64,000 bases of DNA, taken from assembly GCA_028554645.1 (NCBI GenBank), contig JAQOOI010000015.1, positions 124,001-188,000 of the forward strand. Reading direction: 5' to 3'. Positions 10,550 to 21,564 of this stretch are shown one piece after another (the stretch's first letter is position 1; each line of letters begins with the position of its first letter). Made by a program: the position numbers and the translations under genes. The notes under the pieces are model-generated. The model saw only the letters and a program-made list of their open reading frames with translations. It searched no databases and was not told where the DNA came from. This stretch comes from Omphalotus guepiniiformis. Lineage: Eukaryota; Basidiomycota; Agaricomycetes; Agaricales; Omphalotaceae.

Positions 10550-11965
10550 ATGAATGTGCAGCCTCCTCCGATATATCGACTACCTACCGAGATACTCCTT
10601 GAAATATTCTTGTGGGGTGTCACGATGGAATCCGTGTCTGGTGGCCACTTTGTTCACAAGTATACCACCGCTCTTGGTGAGAAAGCTAAATGGTTCAGAT
10701 ATCCGCACTGTGCTTTGCGGCTCTCGGGGGTGTGTCGTCTGTGGAGGAGCATCACGACGTCTTGTCCACGGTTGTGGTCCTGTGATGGGTGGTGTATCGA
10801 CATGGACGCCGTGTGCTCGCCCGATATCGGGACTGAATTGATTTCTCGCTATCTCGAAATGTCGAAGCCACTCCCGCTCTCTCTTCACCTCTATTGTATC
10901 GGCAGCCCAGACGCCGAACTTCTTCGAGTAGTGCTTTCCCATCGTGCTAGATTGCGCTCTCTTCTAATCTACAATGGTCGTGAACTTCTTGAGTTCATAG
11001 AGGAAGAGCTCGAATTCTATGGACCCTTCCCTACTACGAGTTATTTCCCTAATCTGGAATTCTTTGAACTTGACCGCTCTGGATACGAGGGAACAGGAGC
11101 AGGTCACACCATCCACCAGATTCGTATCTTTTCAGTCGCTCCTAGGCTGCGGTCATTGGTGATTAATGATGTCGACCCCGGATCTGCTTTCCCATAGTCC
11201 CATCTTGAGTCGCTCACTCTTGTGCGTTTCGATGGATTCACCAAGTGGGAAAAGCTCTCCAGCGTCTGTCCCAGACTGAAAAAGCTCACTCTAGAGACCG
11301 GCTTTATGTGCAGTTACCCCCCTTCTCACCCTCTCCTGTCGTCTTTCCTTCAGTCACACATGCGTGGTTAGAAGTTGAGAGTGGTTTGTCCTCGTGCTCA
11401 TTGGAGTCAGTGTTCAAGACCTTCGTCATGCCGTCATTGCAGTCATTGTGCATCTATTCAGCGGGTTATAGGATGAGCCCTAATTCCCAATTCAAAGCCT
11501 TCAAAGAGTTCCTCTCGCGATTGTCGTGTCCCCTCAGAGAACTTTGGTTTGACTGGGTAGAGCTCCCAGTAGACAACTTTCAAGAAATACTCCGACTGGT
11601 ACCTCAGCTTACTCGGCTCACGATTCACTTCTCTTTGGATGAAGGCGCTACTTTTCCGACCCGTACTTACGCTGCGTTGATTGACCTCCTTACTATAGAT
11701 GGTGATCACACCAAGATTCCTCTTTTACCTTGTCTTGAGTACTTGGATCTGAAGATGAATATTGGATCAAGATATGATGGAACAGGTAACGGCCGTGCCT
11801 GATACCAAATGGCCAGGGGAACTGTGTCTGAACACGAGAGGCACTGAGAACCGGCCAGTTTTCATACCTCCCCGACTAAATGAGATGTTCGACCTCGGTC
11901 TCCCCGAGCATGTCGTGGGCCGGTTTAACCAAATATTTATCTATCGCTTTTTGGTTCTTGATTGA
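10550..11965 (+). pseudogene. F-box/LRR-like gene, broken copy
   Basis: Starts at ATG 10550 with an F-box-like N-terminus (YRLPTEILLEIFLWGV, then LSGVCRLWRSITTSCPRLW), followed by leucine-rich sequence. This is the usual layout of the large basidiomycete F-box families, whose members select substrates for SCF ubiquitin ligases. The reading frame is closed by TAG at 11195-11197, where the paralogue at 54.8 kb has a sense codon (tac). It then shifts frame near 11310-11330 and again near 11760-11765. Homology continues in the new frames (PLRELWFDWVELPVDNFQEI and PRLNEMFDLGLPEHVVG). Introns could hide one break but not the stop plus two shifts without losing conserved sequence. I therefore call it a recent pseudogene. 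A truncated 216-residue F-box protein could still be made. Confidence 0.8.
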
Positions 11966-12294
11966 TGTGTAGATGAGACAATGTGTACTACAGCGTAGAT
12001 ATGAAATATACTCTTTCTGCTTTACTCATTGTGATCGGTCGGTCAACATGGACTCTGTGCTTGCTTACTTCGTCTCCTGAATCTCCCAACGGACTCGGAC
12101 TGTCTCCTCGGGCTGTGCGACTCGGTGCACATCGTCCGTGTGGTCAACGCTGCCGCGAAAAAGTAGTCTCGGACCTCTAGCCAGTTTTGCGCTGCCATAG
12201 TCTCATCTCTATACACTCTGAATGCAATGGATGACAGTGTCCTGCTACCCGAAGCCTACGCCACACACCGCCAAATGCCACCTACGACACTACT
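11966..12294. other. Convergent spacer
   Basis: Lies between the 3' end of the F-box pseudogene and the 3' end of the Sec7 mini-gene. No repeat, RNA gene or family-like ORF seen. Confidence 0.5.
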
Positions 12295-13230
12295 CTATGT
12301 AGCCCCCGCGTCCACCACTCCAGTGCTTAAGGGAAGCTCTGTTTCCACTGCATCCTTCAATTTGATCTCTTTATTGACAACGTCACTATAAATCCCAAGC
12401 TCATTATTGACAATGTCATCATAAATTCCAAACAGCAAGTCTTCTGGGAGATCTGCGTTGTCATTGATTCCACGATTATTCCTAATGAACTCGGCTTTCG
12501 TCATCGGCGTTGTAACTTGAGGGTGGTGGGCATCGGTGTTAAGCATAAGAACTGAGTAAGCGAGAACATATGCAGCGTCTGAGAAAGTTGAAACTAAAAG
12601 GTTGGTCGACGGCTACTTGTAACCAACTAAAATTGAACTTGCCAACATTCGCAAGCACAGTTTGAGGGTTCTTGGCAATGTAGCGTTCAGCGAACTTGAG
12701 CATACAACGATCAAGTTCATGTGCACCGCCTGGCAGACGGAAGGATTGCAAAAAGACTCGAAAGGCGTCAACGAAAGGGAGATCATTGAAGTTCAGTGAG
12801 TCAACGAAAGCGTGCAAGGTGGCAATATTTTCTTCATCGCTAGAAGATCATAATTCGGTGTGTAAGATAGAAAAACAATAGATACACAGCGGGCCCACCC
12901 AAGGTATTCACCAATCTTTACCTTGCTTAGTCCATCGGTATGTAGAAGGAAATTGGCGATATCTTGCGGCGAATTGCTTGCGATGAAACCCGGTTCAATC
13001 AAGAACGAGATGCCCTGTAGATACATACGATTACATATGTTACTTACCTTGAATTGAAGCGTAAGAAATACAGTACCAACACGCTTGGGTTTGAAATGTT
13101 TGAAATTAAACTTTTTGATTCCCTCCAAAAGAGTCATCCTTTTGGTACTCTCGAGCTTGCTAGGATCGTCACCCTGAGCCAGCTCTGGTGTCGATTTCCC
13201 TAAAGCCTCAGAGCTGTTTTCGGCAGACAT
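12295..13230 (-). CDS. Sec7-domain-only mini-gene lacking the glutamic finger
   Basis: Encodes only the catalytic Sec7 domain of an ARF guanine-nucleotide exchange factor of the Sec7/BIG class, with a short N-terminal leader. Visible motifs: GISFLIEPGFIASNSPQDIA, IGEYLG, DEENIATLHAFVDSLNF, FLQSFRLPGGAHELDRCMLK and YVLAYSVLMLNTDAHHPQV, ending after the RNNRGINDNADLPEDL helix. Full Sec7 proteins are about 1800-2000 residues; this one is under 300 and lacks the DCB, HUS and HDS regions. In active Sec7 domains IGEYLG is followed by Glu-Gly, and that Glu is the finger that expels Mg-GDP. Here the exon junction gives LG directly followed by DEEN, so two residues including the finger are absent. The intron at 12579-12642 has a GC donor (gcaagt). 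An optional intron of 33 bp (gtaagt...cag) near 13015-13050 lies in an open frame. Possibly a decaying duplicate or a dominant-negative ARF binder; function unknown. Confidence 0.75.
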
Positions 13231-13885
13231 TGTGTACGGATCCGGTGTAAGGGACTCTCTCGCCTGCTTGATGTCTTCTCCAGTCTGAGAGGCGGGAGCT
13301 AGAAGCCACGAGAGTCCTGTAGAGCCTGGTACTTATAGACGAACTCACTCAGGCAAAGGAAACCGGGAACGCGGATATTGAACGCGTAAACGACGACGAC
13401 GACGATGACGATGCCCATGGCCAGACATAGCCTATGAGGGAAACTTGAAGACCAAATGGGATTGATTATGTAAGTCGAGCTTCACTCGCACTGACTCTCT
13501 GCTTGCAGTTCTGCGGTTCCGTTCAACTTCTGGATCCTCTTCTGACTCACTGCAAGTGTATTTTAGTCAAGATGGCTTACGAATACCGCAAGCTTACCGG
13601 TCCTTCTGGTCCCGAGTCGCGAGCTCCTTCGAAACTCTCTTCAAAATCCTCCATCGAACAGTTCACCACCCTTTGAAATTGGACGCGGAAGCCCGCGGCC
13701 AAGGTGATTTGCAAAGTGACTGTCAGACTATATTTACCTTTTCTTCTTGCAGGCATGAGGGACTTTGATGCTTACAGTACAACTTTCAAGTCACTTACTT
13801 ATCAGCCTAAGAAAATGATCATAATCCCACGGCATGCTCATAAATTGACATCTTGCCGGTGCTTTATGAACGCTTCTTCGCTGGG
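13231..13885. other. Divergent spacer with a short GAC/GAT microsatellite
   Basis: Promoter region shared by the Sec7 mini-gene and the MCT-type transporter. A trinucleotide run (cgacgacgac gacgatgacg) sits at about 13391-13413. Short ORFs here show no family features. Confidence 0.5.
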
Positions 13886-16159
13886 ATGTCTGTAGTGCCA
13901 GCAGATGCAACGACCTCCGTCGATACGCAAGTCCCTCATGATTACGATTATGAACGACAAGAAAAGAAAATCGAGTCTGAACTCGATAATGAAAAGGATG
14001 GAAAGCCGGCAAACGATGTTGACGAGCTGCCAGAGGGAGGATTAGCTGCGTGGACTACGGTTCTTGGATCGTATGTTTTGACGCTATTTACGGGCATACT
14101 CATATATTAATTTGTCCGGATACTTTGTCGGGCAGTTTCCTCATACAGTTCTGTGGGTTTGGGTGAGTACAAATGTTAGGTATTCAGAGAGAGAGACTGT
14201 GTTGACAACGCTTGCCAGATATACATCTTCGTTCGGAGTGTACCAAGGCAAGAATACGCTCTGTGCTCACTCGTTCAATCTCGCTGATTGGAAAACAGAT
14301 TATTACACTCGAATCTACATCACGAACGAATCTTCCTCAACAATATCGTGAGCAGAATGGAATTCGTATGCAAGAAATAATCGTTGATCCTGTGATGAAA
14401 CTGAAAATAGATGGATTGGTAGCGTCAACGCGTTTTTAGTGATCGCAGGAGGATTAGTGGCCGGAAGGTTATTTGACAAAGGTTACTTGTGCGTGTCATC
14501 CTAAGTTATGGCGCTTCTCCCTCGTTCGCTGATCCCGGACGTTACTCTAGCTACTTTTGTGTATGGGGCGGAAGCCTCCTCCAAGCGTTCTCCCTTTTCA
14601 TGCTATCCTTAGCCAAGCCAAACAATTTCTACCAAGTATGTCCCTGTCACACCACCGTAAACCATAGAACAAGACCTGCAACGTTCATCTCATCTGTAGG
14701 TCTTCCTCAGCCAAGGACTCGGGGCGGGTATAGGTGCAGGTATGATATACGTCCCCAGCGTCGCCGTCGTTTCGCACTACTTCCGCAAACGAAGAGCGCT
14801 GGCTATGACACTCATCGCATCAGGCTCATCCCTCGGAGCAATCGTTCATCCGATTATGCTTAACAACACGCTCAACAGGCATCTTGGATTTGGTAGCGCC
14901 ACTCGTGCTAATGCTGGGTTGATCACGGGCATGTTATTCATTGCGTGTCTACTTATGCGTACAAGACTGCCTCCTCCGAAGACGGTGACACATTTGGGAA
15001 AGTCGCTCAAGAAGTTTTCGAGGGATTGGGCGTACATCTGGGCAATAAGTGGGTAGGTTTTTGCGCAGTTTGGTCCTTCGTCCTCCTCGTTTTCGTGTAT
15101 TGATTGTTCGTCTGAAACTTAGGTTGATGTTTTTCTCTACGGGTTACTACTTTCCTCTATTCTACCTCCAACTCGACGTCTCAGTCCGCGGTATAGACCC
15201 TACTTTCGCGTTCTACTCAGTATGTTTTCTTCCAAATCTCTACAGTTCGCTGTTTAACTTGACTGACTTCGCTGTCAAATCACCAGCTAGTCATACTGAA
15301 CGCAGCGAGCTTTGTTGGCCGGCTTCTCCCAGGGTTAATAGCTCATAAACTAGGAGTCCCGAACATGATCACATTCGGGACAGGATGTTGTACAGTGCTG
15401 ATTTTCAGTATGATTGGTATTAAATCTATCGCTGGATTCGTTGTTTTTGGGTTATTGTTTGGATTTTTTGCTGGAACTTGTGAGTGGGACTCGGGTTACA
15501 GTTCAGCGCTCAGACTCTACGGATTGAGAACTGACACGAGACTTCTTGTTACTGCAGATATAACCCTTATGGGACCTTTGATGGCTACCCTTAGTGATGA
15601 CATGTCGGAATTGGGGTAGGTTATTCTATTCCGGTGATTGTGTGCTGTATGGTGGTCCATTCTTCGAGACTGATTCAGGGTATTTGATTTGTGTTACACA
15701 GAGCAAGGATGGGTATAGCTTTCTCGTTTGCAGGTCAGTCTATATTGGCAATTCATATTTGGTGAATGGTTCACAAATGAGCGTCTGTAATACACAGGTA
15801 TCGGCAGTCTCATTGGTGCGTATCCGCTAGGGCGTTATTAATTCACGCTGAATATCAAAACATTATGTATTATAGCGGGGCCAATTAGCGGGGCGCTACT
15901 CACGGAACATTTTGTTTGGTGGAAACCGGCTGTATTCAGCGGGGTAGGTTTTTTATTTTACCTGAGCCTCCTTGCGTGCTTGCTTATAGCTCATCTGACG
16001 GCGGGTCTCTTCCCATCCATCAATATTTAGATTTTCGCGCTCACTGGATTCTTATCGTTCTTGATGATGCTTGTCATGCTCCGTCGGCGAAATCGCAAGC
16101 AGGTTAGCTTGTCACAGGAGTCGACGATAGAAAGGAAAGGCGTGAATGGTGGTTCATGA
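13886..16159 (+). CDS. MFS monocarboxylate-type (MCT/MCH) transporter
   Basis: Plasma-membrane carrier of the fungal monocarboxylate/riboflavin transporter-like MFS group. An acidic cytoplasmic N-terminus ends in LPEGGLAAWTTVLGS, the hallmark D-E-x-P-x-GG-x-x-AW entry to TM1. Then come QFCGFGYTSSFGVYQDYYTR, WIGSVNAFLVIAGGLVAGRL, GAGIGAGMIYVPSVAVVSHY with FRKRRALAM (the loop 4/5 signature) and GSSLGAIVHPIM. The last helix is FALTGFLSFLMMLVMLRRR. About eleven short introns splice without frame conflict. The intron at 14248-14298 uses a GC donor (gcaaga). The stop is 16157-16159. The copy looks intact. Substrate cannot be read from sequence: monocarboxylates, riboflavin and thiamine are all known for this family in fungi. 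Confidence 0.85.
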
Positions 16160-17110
16160 CGGAGTTGTTGATGCGAAGTGGCACAAAAATTTCTAGATTT
16201 TAGAGATGAAGCGGGTAGGTGAAGAAGATGGGTATCAATGTCATGAGAAGGGTTTGGCATTGTATGGATAGGGATACATAGGCGTTTTAGAATGACTACA
16301 TATCTGCATTCATCGGAAGGGGAATGCTGTTGAACTTGATATGGAGAAGGATTTCAATAGTTGGTCCTCGTTGCAAAAGACAATTGTCACAACATCAACA
16401 TGTGGGGACTGCATTTGCTGACGGGCATCTGCATTATAAAACGCCGACTGTTGTATTGCTGTACTTGGTTCTATAAGTCTATGTCTTCAACGATAAATGA
16501 AATCTGATAACTGGCTGTATTGCAAGAGTTGGGGGTCTCCAATGTCGGCTTAAAAGGCTTAGCATGTCATACGTCCTCCGGCGCTCAGAGAAAGCAGAGA
16601 ACGCCCATTGTTTACGTCTGAGATGGCTACAATGGCGATACTAAATCAGAATATTGTTGGGCAAAGCAAGGCCAAAGAGTTGAATAATGGTCCCAACCTT
16701 CCGAATTCCGAAGTCATTAACAGTCATAAATTATATTGTTTTCATTACCGAGTATATGCGACTCGAGAGGAAATGAGTCAAAAGATCAGAAAAAGCTAGA
16801 CAAAAAGAGATAACAATGGTCATAAAGAAAGCCTGGAAAACGGTGTGCCGGATCAGGGTGAACGGCGCTGAGCAGAGAGTCACGCTGGTGAATAGGACCT
16901 ATTAGGACCGGTCACCGCATGCAAACGATACAAAACAGGTCCTGGTTCATCTTTGACGACTATCGCGAGTGCTACCACAGGAAATTGGATAAATATCAGG
17001 GAAAGTTGGAGGTTGTAGAAGAAGAGAAAGGTGGGTATAAGAATTAGAAATTATAGAAATAGGAAAAGGAGCTGATCGAGCAAACAAGGGCCAAACTAAG
17101 TCGCCCACCA
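16160..17110. other. Tandem spacer (MCT 3' end, upstream of disordered-protein gene)
   Basis: No ORF with recognisable sequence, no tRNA, no repeat shared with the rest of the window. It presumably holds the terminator of the transporter and the promoter of the next gene. Confidence 0.5.
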
Positions 17111-20100
17111 ATGTCAGCAAGACAAAACAAGAGACAGCGTACCAAGCGAAACCCAAACATTCACCGCGAACGCACCGTCACCACCTTGACTGGCAACGAC
17201 GACGACGAGCATTCTTTCGGCGTCGCTTCCAATACTGACGAGCAGCCCAGCTCGTACTCAAGTATGATGCCAACTGGTTTGCCGTTCGGATTCAACAGTT
17301 TCGTAGGGCCAATCAACACGGGCATGCACCCACAGCAACAACAGTACTATCTACAGCAGCCGTCTATGCTCCCTCCAGGACAGAAAGACCTCGAAATACT
17401 CGAAAATCTAAAGGACACCATCAAGAGAGGGCAGAATCCTTTTTTTCGCGCTGTGCCTAACCCTTCAGCGCTTGCCAGCATATATCTTGGGTCTTCAAGT
17501 ATACTGCCCCATCCAGAGCAAACTTCTCGGGTTGATGCTCAAGTCAGTTCGATGCCAGAAAATTCGAATGATGATCAAGGTCGAAGGCCTCATATGCCAG
17601 GAAAGGAGGCTTGGGAATCGCCTAGGAAGCTCTCAGTGAGCTCGGGCCAGAACAATGTGCTATCTGTCACAATTTTTTTCATGTTTTGTTGACAACTAAC
17701 AGTGACTCAAAATCAGGCTTTATCTTCAAATCTGACTCCTCAGGATAGTCCCAAAAAACTATCGCAAGATTCTGTCCTCAAAGAAAACAGTAAAACTAAT
17801 GAAGGAGGAGGACCCAATAGCTTGTCGGGTAGACCTTTACCGCCACCGTCCAGCGCCGGCAAGGACGAGAGGCCACTGGGAAGAGAGACTTATCCTCCTC
17901 CCCCTACTTCCAGAGACTCGGACAGAACTGCACCCCCACCGTCTTCTGCATCCGTCGCTTCTTCTCCAAGCTCTAATGCCCCAACAGCAAGGGATTCAGC
18001 TACTAGATATCACGATTCAAGGGACAGAGACAGGGACTTGCGTGACCGCGATAGAGACTGGGACCGTGATAATTATCTCTACCGCAGAGATGACAGGCGC
18101 ATTTCGGACGTTCGACGCCCCGACTATTCTGATGCACGACCTCCTCACGAACCAAGCTATCCACCTCGCAGGTATGATTCCAAAGATGACTACGCAGGAA
18201 GTGACCGCCGTCGTGATGACCGTCTTCCTCCTCGTCCTGACTCCACTCGGGTCGATCTTCCACCGAGGCCTGATGAACGATACCCACCTAGGCCTGATGA
18301 GCGTCTTCCTCCTAGGCCTGACGACCGATACTCTCATCGACCTGATGACCGTGTCCCTTATGAACGTCGTGTGGATGATCGGCCACCTCATCGACCTGAT
18401 GATCGCCCGCCGCATCGCTATGAGGAACGACGTTTTGACCGCCCAATCATTGGTGAATCTCGAGTTGCTGCCCTTGCTGCTGCCGAACGGGAACGTGCTG
18501 CTGCTGCTGCTGCCGCTGCCGCACCGCCTCCAGCTCCTCCAAGTCGGTCCTCTGTATCTAGACCTCCTCCTCCAAGTTCAGGTCCTACTCAGCCTCTGGA
18601 AGATCGTGGTGCCGGGCGTCCCCCTCCACCACCAGTGGTCGACAACAAAGCTCCTGCGCGTCCTCCACCCCCCAAGCTTGAAGAGCGAATAAGTCGTGCT
18701 CCAACACTTCAAGAGCGTCTGAGTCAGCCTCCAACAACACCAAGAGTAGCGGAACCTCCCACGCGTACACTCTCGCTTGAAGAACGGCTTTCGCATGCAC
18801 CAGTCATCAATAATACGGTCGCTGCTACTACTCAGTCTGACGACCGGCGAACGGATGCGTCTAACCGCGATCGTCCTGGTCCTAGTGCTCGCCCAGATGA
18901 GCGATCAAGTTCTGCTGCTTCTAGTGCTGGCCGCGGAGGCAATGTTGAGACCGTCCGACCATTACCTCCGGTTTCAGATGACCGCGATCGGCCTCCTCCT
19001 GCTGCTGCTACTGGTCCTCGCGTAACAGACGATACTCGTGGCCGAACAATGGATCGATTTGCCTCAAGGGGAACAACACCTGCACCTGCACGTCCTGCTG
19101 CCGCTGCTGCTGTTCCACCTTCCGCACCTAGCAACTACAACCGGGCTGCTTCTGTAGCACGAGATGATTCCCGACGACCTTCCCCTACTAGGCACGACGG
19201 CTACCGGTCTTCAGTTCCTCTTCCTCCTCCTCGTGATGTTTCGCGTGACAGGCAAGTGGCCGTGAACTCGCGTGCTCATAACTATCGACCTGGAGATGAA
19301 CGAGCGTACAACGATAGGCATCGTGATACGATGGATGTCGACCCTCCTTCATCATCAAGGTACGGCAATGGTGAGTATCGTAGAGTTCCCTCTCCCGCCC
19401 CGCTTCCTCCGAGGCGTACTGGCTATCCCCCATCGCCCCCACCAACGCGTCCTGCTGTGGACACCCATTCCCATGGGGCGTACGAGGACCGCGACAGGCG
19501 ATTGTCGTCCAGTGGCGGAAGGGAACACGTGTATGATTCGGAAAGGCGCAGAGACTGGCCTCCGGCTGAAGATGACCCTTATTACAAGTCAAGGCCTGCA
19601 TATCCTCTACCTCCACCTTCGGATAGAGATCGATATGAACGGGATACACGTGAAATGGCACCTCTTGTTTCTCGTAGCGCCACCTGGGACAGCCGAACAC
19701 CGTCGGGTCCAGCAACTGGGTCAAGCTATCATTCGTCTACAAGGACTCCTCCTCCAAGAAGTAGCACTGCTATTCCGGAAGTGTCTTCTGGCCGCCCTAT
19801 AACCTCACGCGTGGAATACCAACCTCTCGCTGACGACCGTGAGCGCTACCTTCCTCCTCGTGTTGACACCGATAGGCCTAGATATGCACCTTCTGCTGCG
19901 GCCGAAAATACTTATTCGCGAGTGCGCGCTCGCAGCCCTAGTCCGGCTCGTCGACCGGCAGTGGATGATAGGCCACCTATCAAGAGGCCTAGGGAAGATA
20001 TGTACCCTCCGTCTAATACAGGGAGTCACTACCCAACATCTTCGTATTCGAGAGATGTGCCTTCTGCACCGAGAAGGCCGTCGGATTATCTTCCTCCTCG

Positions 20101-20311
20101 TAGTGCGACGCCGCCGACGAGTGGATACTATCCACCTCCAAGCTCGAGTGTTGATAGGGATTATCGAAGGGATTATCCTGCTTCATATGATAGTAGGCCT
20201 AGGTCACCACCTAGGAGTGCGGTTTCTGGAGGTTATGCTAGCAGTAGTGGCTATCGGGCTGACTCGCGGGACGAGAGGCGTTATATGCCACCACCACCTC
20301 CTCCGAGATGA
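17111..20311 (+). CDS. Large disordered Pro/Arg/Asp-rich protein, probably nuclear
   Basis: Two exons, 17111-17635 and 17717-20311, joined in phase 0 (tca|gtgagc ... aatcag|gct), give about 1039 residues. I do not recognise a folded domain. The N-terminus is basic (RQNKRQRTKRNP, nuclear-signal-like). It is followed by a Gln/Met/Pro region and a short more conserved stretch (PPGQKDLEILENLKDTIKRG), which may be the only structured helix. The rest is low complexity: DRDRDLRDRDRDWDRD; a repeat of PPRPDER/RPDDR units at residues ~355-400; an alanine run near 430; many PPPPS blocks; RSPSPARR-like SR/RS motifs; and IKRPRED near the C-terminus, a likely second nuclear signal. Codon use resembles the neighbouring housekeeping genes, and the frame is open over 2.6 kb. 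An RNA-processing or chromatin scaffold role is inferred from composition only. Confidence 0.75.
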
Positions 20312-20574
20312 TGAGCCCCCCGGTTTGGGCTGTAATTCTTGAATGGTGCAGTAATTTTTTTTCTTCTGCTTGTGAATGAGGTATTGATTTAAACCTTTCG
20401 TAGGTCTTGGAATCTCAAAAATAAGTAATCTCTTGAAATCTTTGAAATCTAATCACATCTTTTGCATCTATTCGCAATGATTCTATATATCTGATATATG
20501 GTTTTTTCTTTCTTCTTTGTTGTATGGAGCAGTTAAAAACGACAAACATCTGTCTAGTCCATTACTATTCTTGT

Positions 20575-21304
20575 CTAGACATCTTCCTGATTGTGGATGT
20601 TCATGATTCCCATGCATTCTACGCACTGACATATATATATCTGTTTGGATACGATAACAATAATTATAGAACATTTAACTCTTGGAGGGGTAGAAAGTGC
20701 CCACTGAACACTAGTCATTGTGACCATTCGTGTACTAGGATCAAGTAGCATCGGATCAAGGAGCAAGCGAAAATGCTGAGACTTGTCGCAATTCTCGTAG
20801 TGTTCAACTTGAAGGACGCTCTCCGAGTCGCTGTCCGAACCGTGAGGGTGAGATAAACGGACATCGTCACGCTCAGTGGAAAGTTGTGTGGCTCTCTGCG
20901 CATATACCCATAGTTTATCCACGTCTTCCTTCCTGTCGTCGATGCAGAAGTAATCGAAGACGCGCCATGTGTCCTTCACGAGAGAACATTGGTGGCTCTC
21001 CTGATTGATGCCAGCCGTGATTGAGAGCGTCCACGATCAACGTTCTTGAAAATTTGAGATTGCGAATGATGAATAGGCTGAAGTCAGAAGCAGAGAGCCA
21101 CCGAGTTATATACGGGACCTGATTAGCTTCGAGGCGAATTTCGAATCAAAAAGCGCTCACCTCAGACGTGATCTCAGCTTCATTAACACGGCTCTCCTCC
21201 ATCGCCTCCTCCACACCGAGTATATGCGCGTCAAAGTCAACATCCATCGTCTCTAACGCGTTGTTCTTCGTGTCATTGTCGGAATTCGATGCGTTATGGG
21301 TCAT
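20575..21304 (-). CDS. Small gene with a FunK1-like CSLVKDTWRV motif
   Basis: Two exons, 21304-21161 and 21000-20575, joined in phase 0 by a 160-bp GT-AG intron, encode 189 residues. The N-terminus is acidic (MTHNASNSDNDTKNN...LGVEEAMEESRVN). Exon 2 opens with CSLVKDTWRVFDYF, which resembles the RCVLLKDTWRVVGED segment of the intact FunK1 kinase at 23.6-26.0 kb, where it marks the beta-strands before the linker helix. No catalytic loop is present. The last ~35 residues are hydrophobic and cysteine-rich and may be read-through sequence. It may be a highly diverged remnant or a domesticated piece of a fourth FunK1 copy at the edge of the cluster. Expression and function unknown. Confidence 0.4.
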
Positions 21305-21564
21305 TCTGTGGCGGAAAATTTAAGTGGGCAATGGCAGTATATCATTCTTTAGTTCTAGAGGTGAAAAGCGGAAAACTCTCCGGGTTGGAAATTCGAAGTT
21401 AAGAGTAGATTCCTTCAAGTTAATTCGCGATCGATCAGATTCTACTACTAGTTCGAATATATACGACATCGCATGTCCAATTACAGTAAACGTAGTACAG
21501 ATTGCAAGTAAAATACACGAAATAATGCTACAAATATCATATCCAACCTAGGGTAACTTCGAGA

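Noticed and set aside
10550..11965. Treating the left F-box copy as an intact spliced gene
   Set aside because: Introns placed to remove the TAG and both frame changes would delete sequence that is conserved in the paralogue.
17799..18692. 297-codon alternative-frame ORF, and similar ones, over the disordered protein
   Set aside because: Arises from low-complexity Asp/Arg/Pro codons; the main frame is much longer and continuous.
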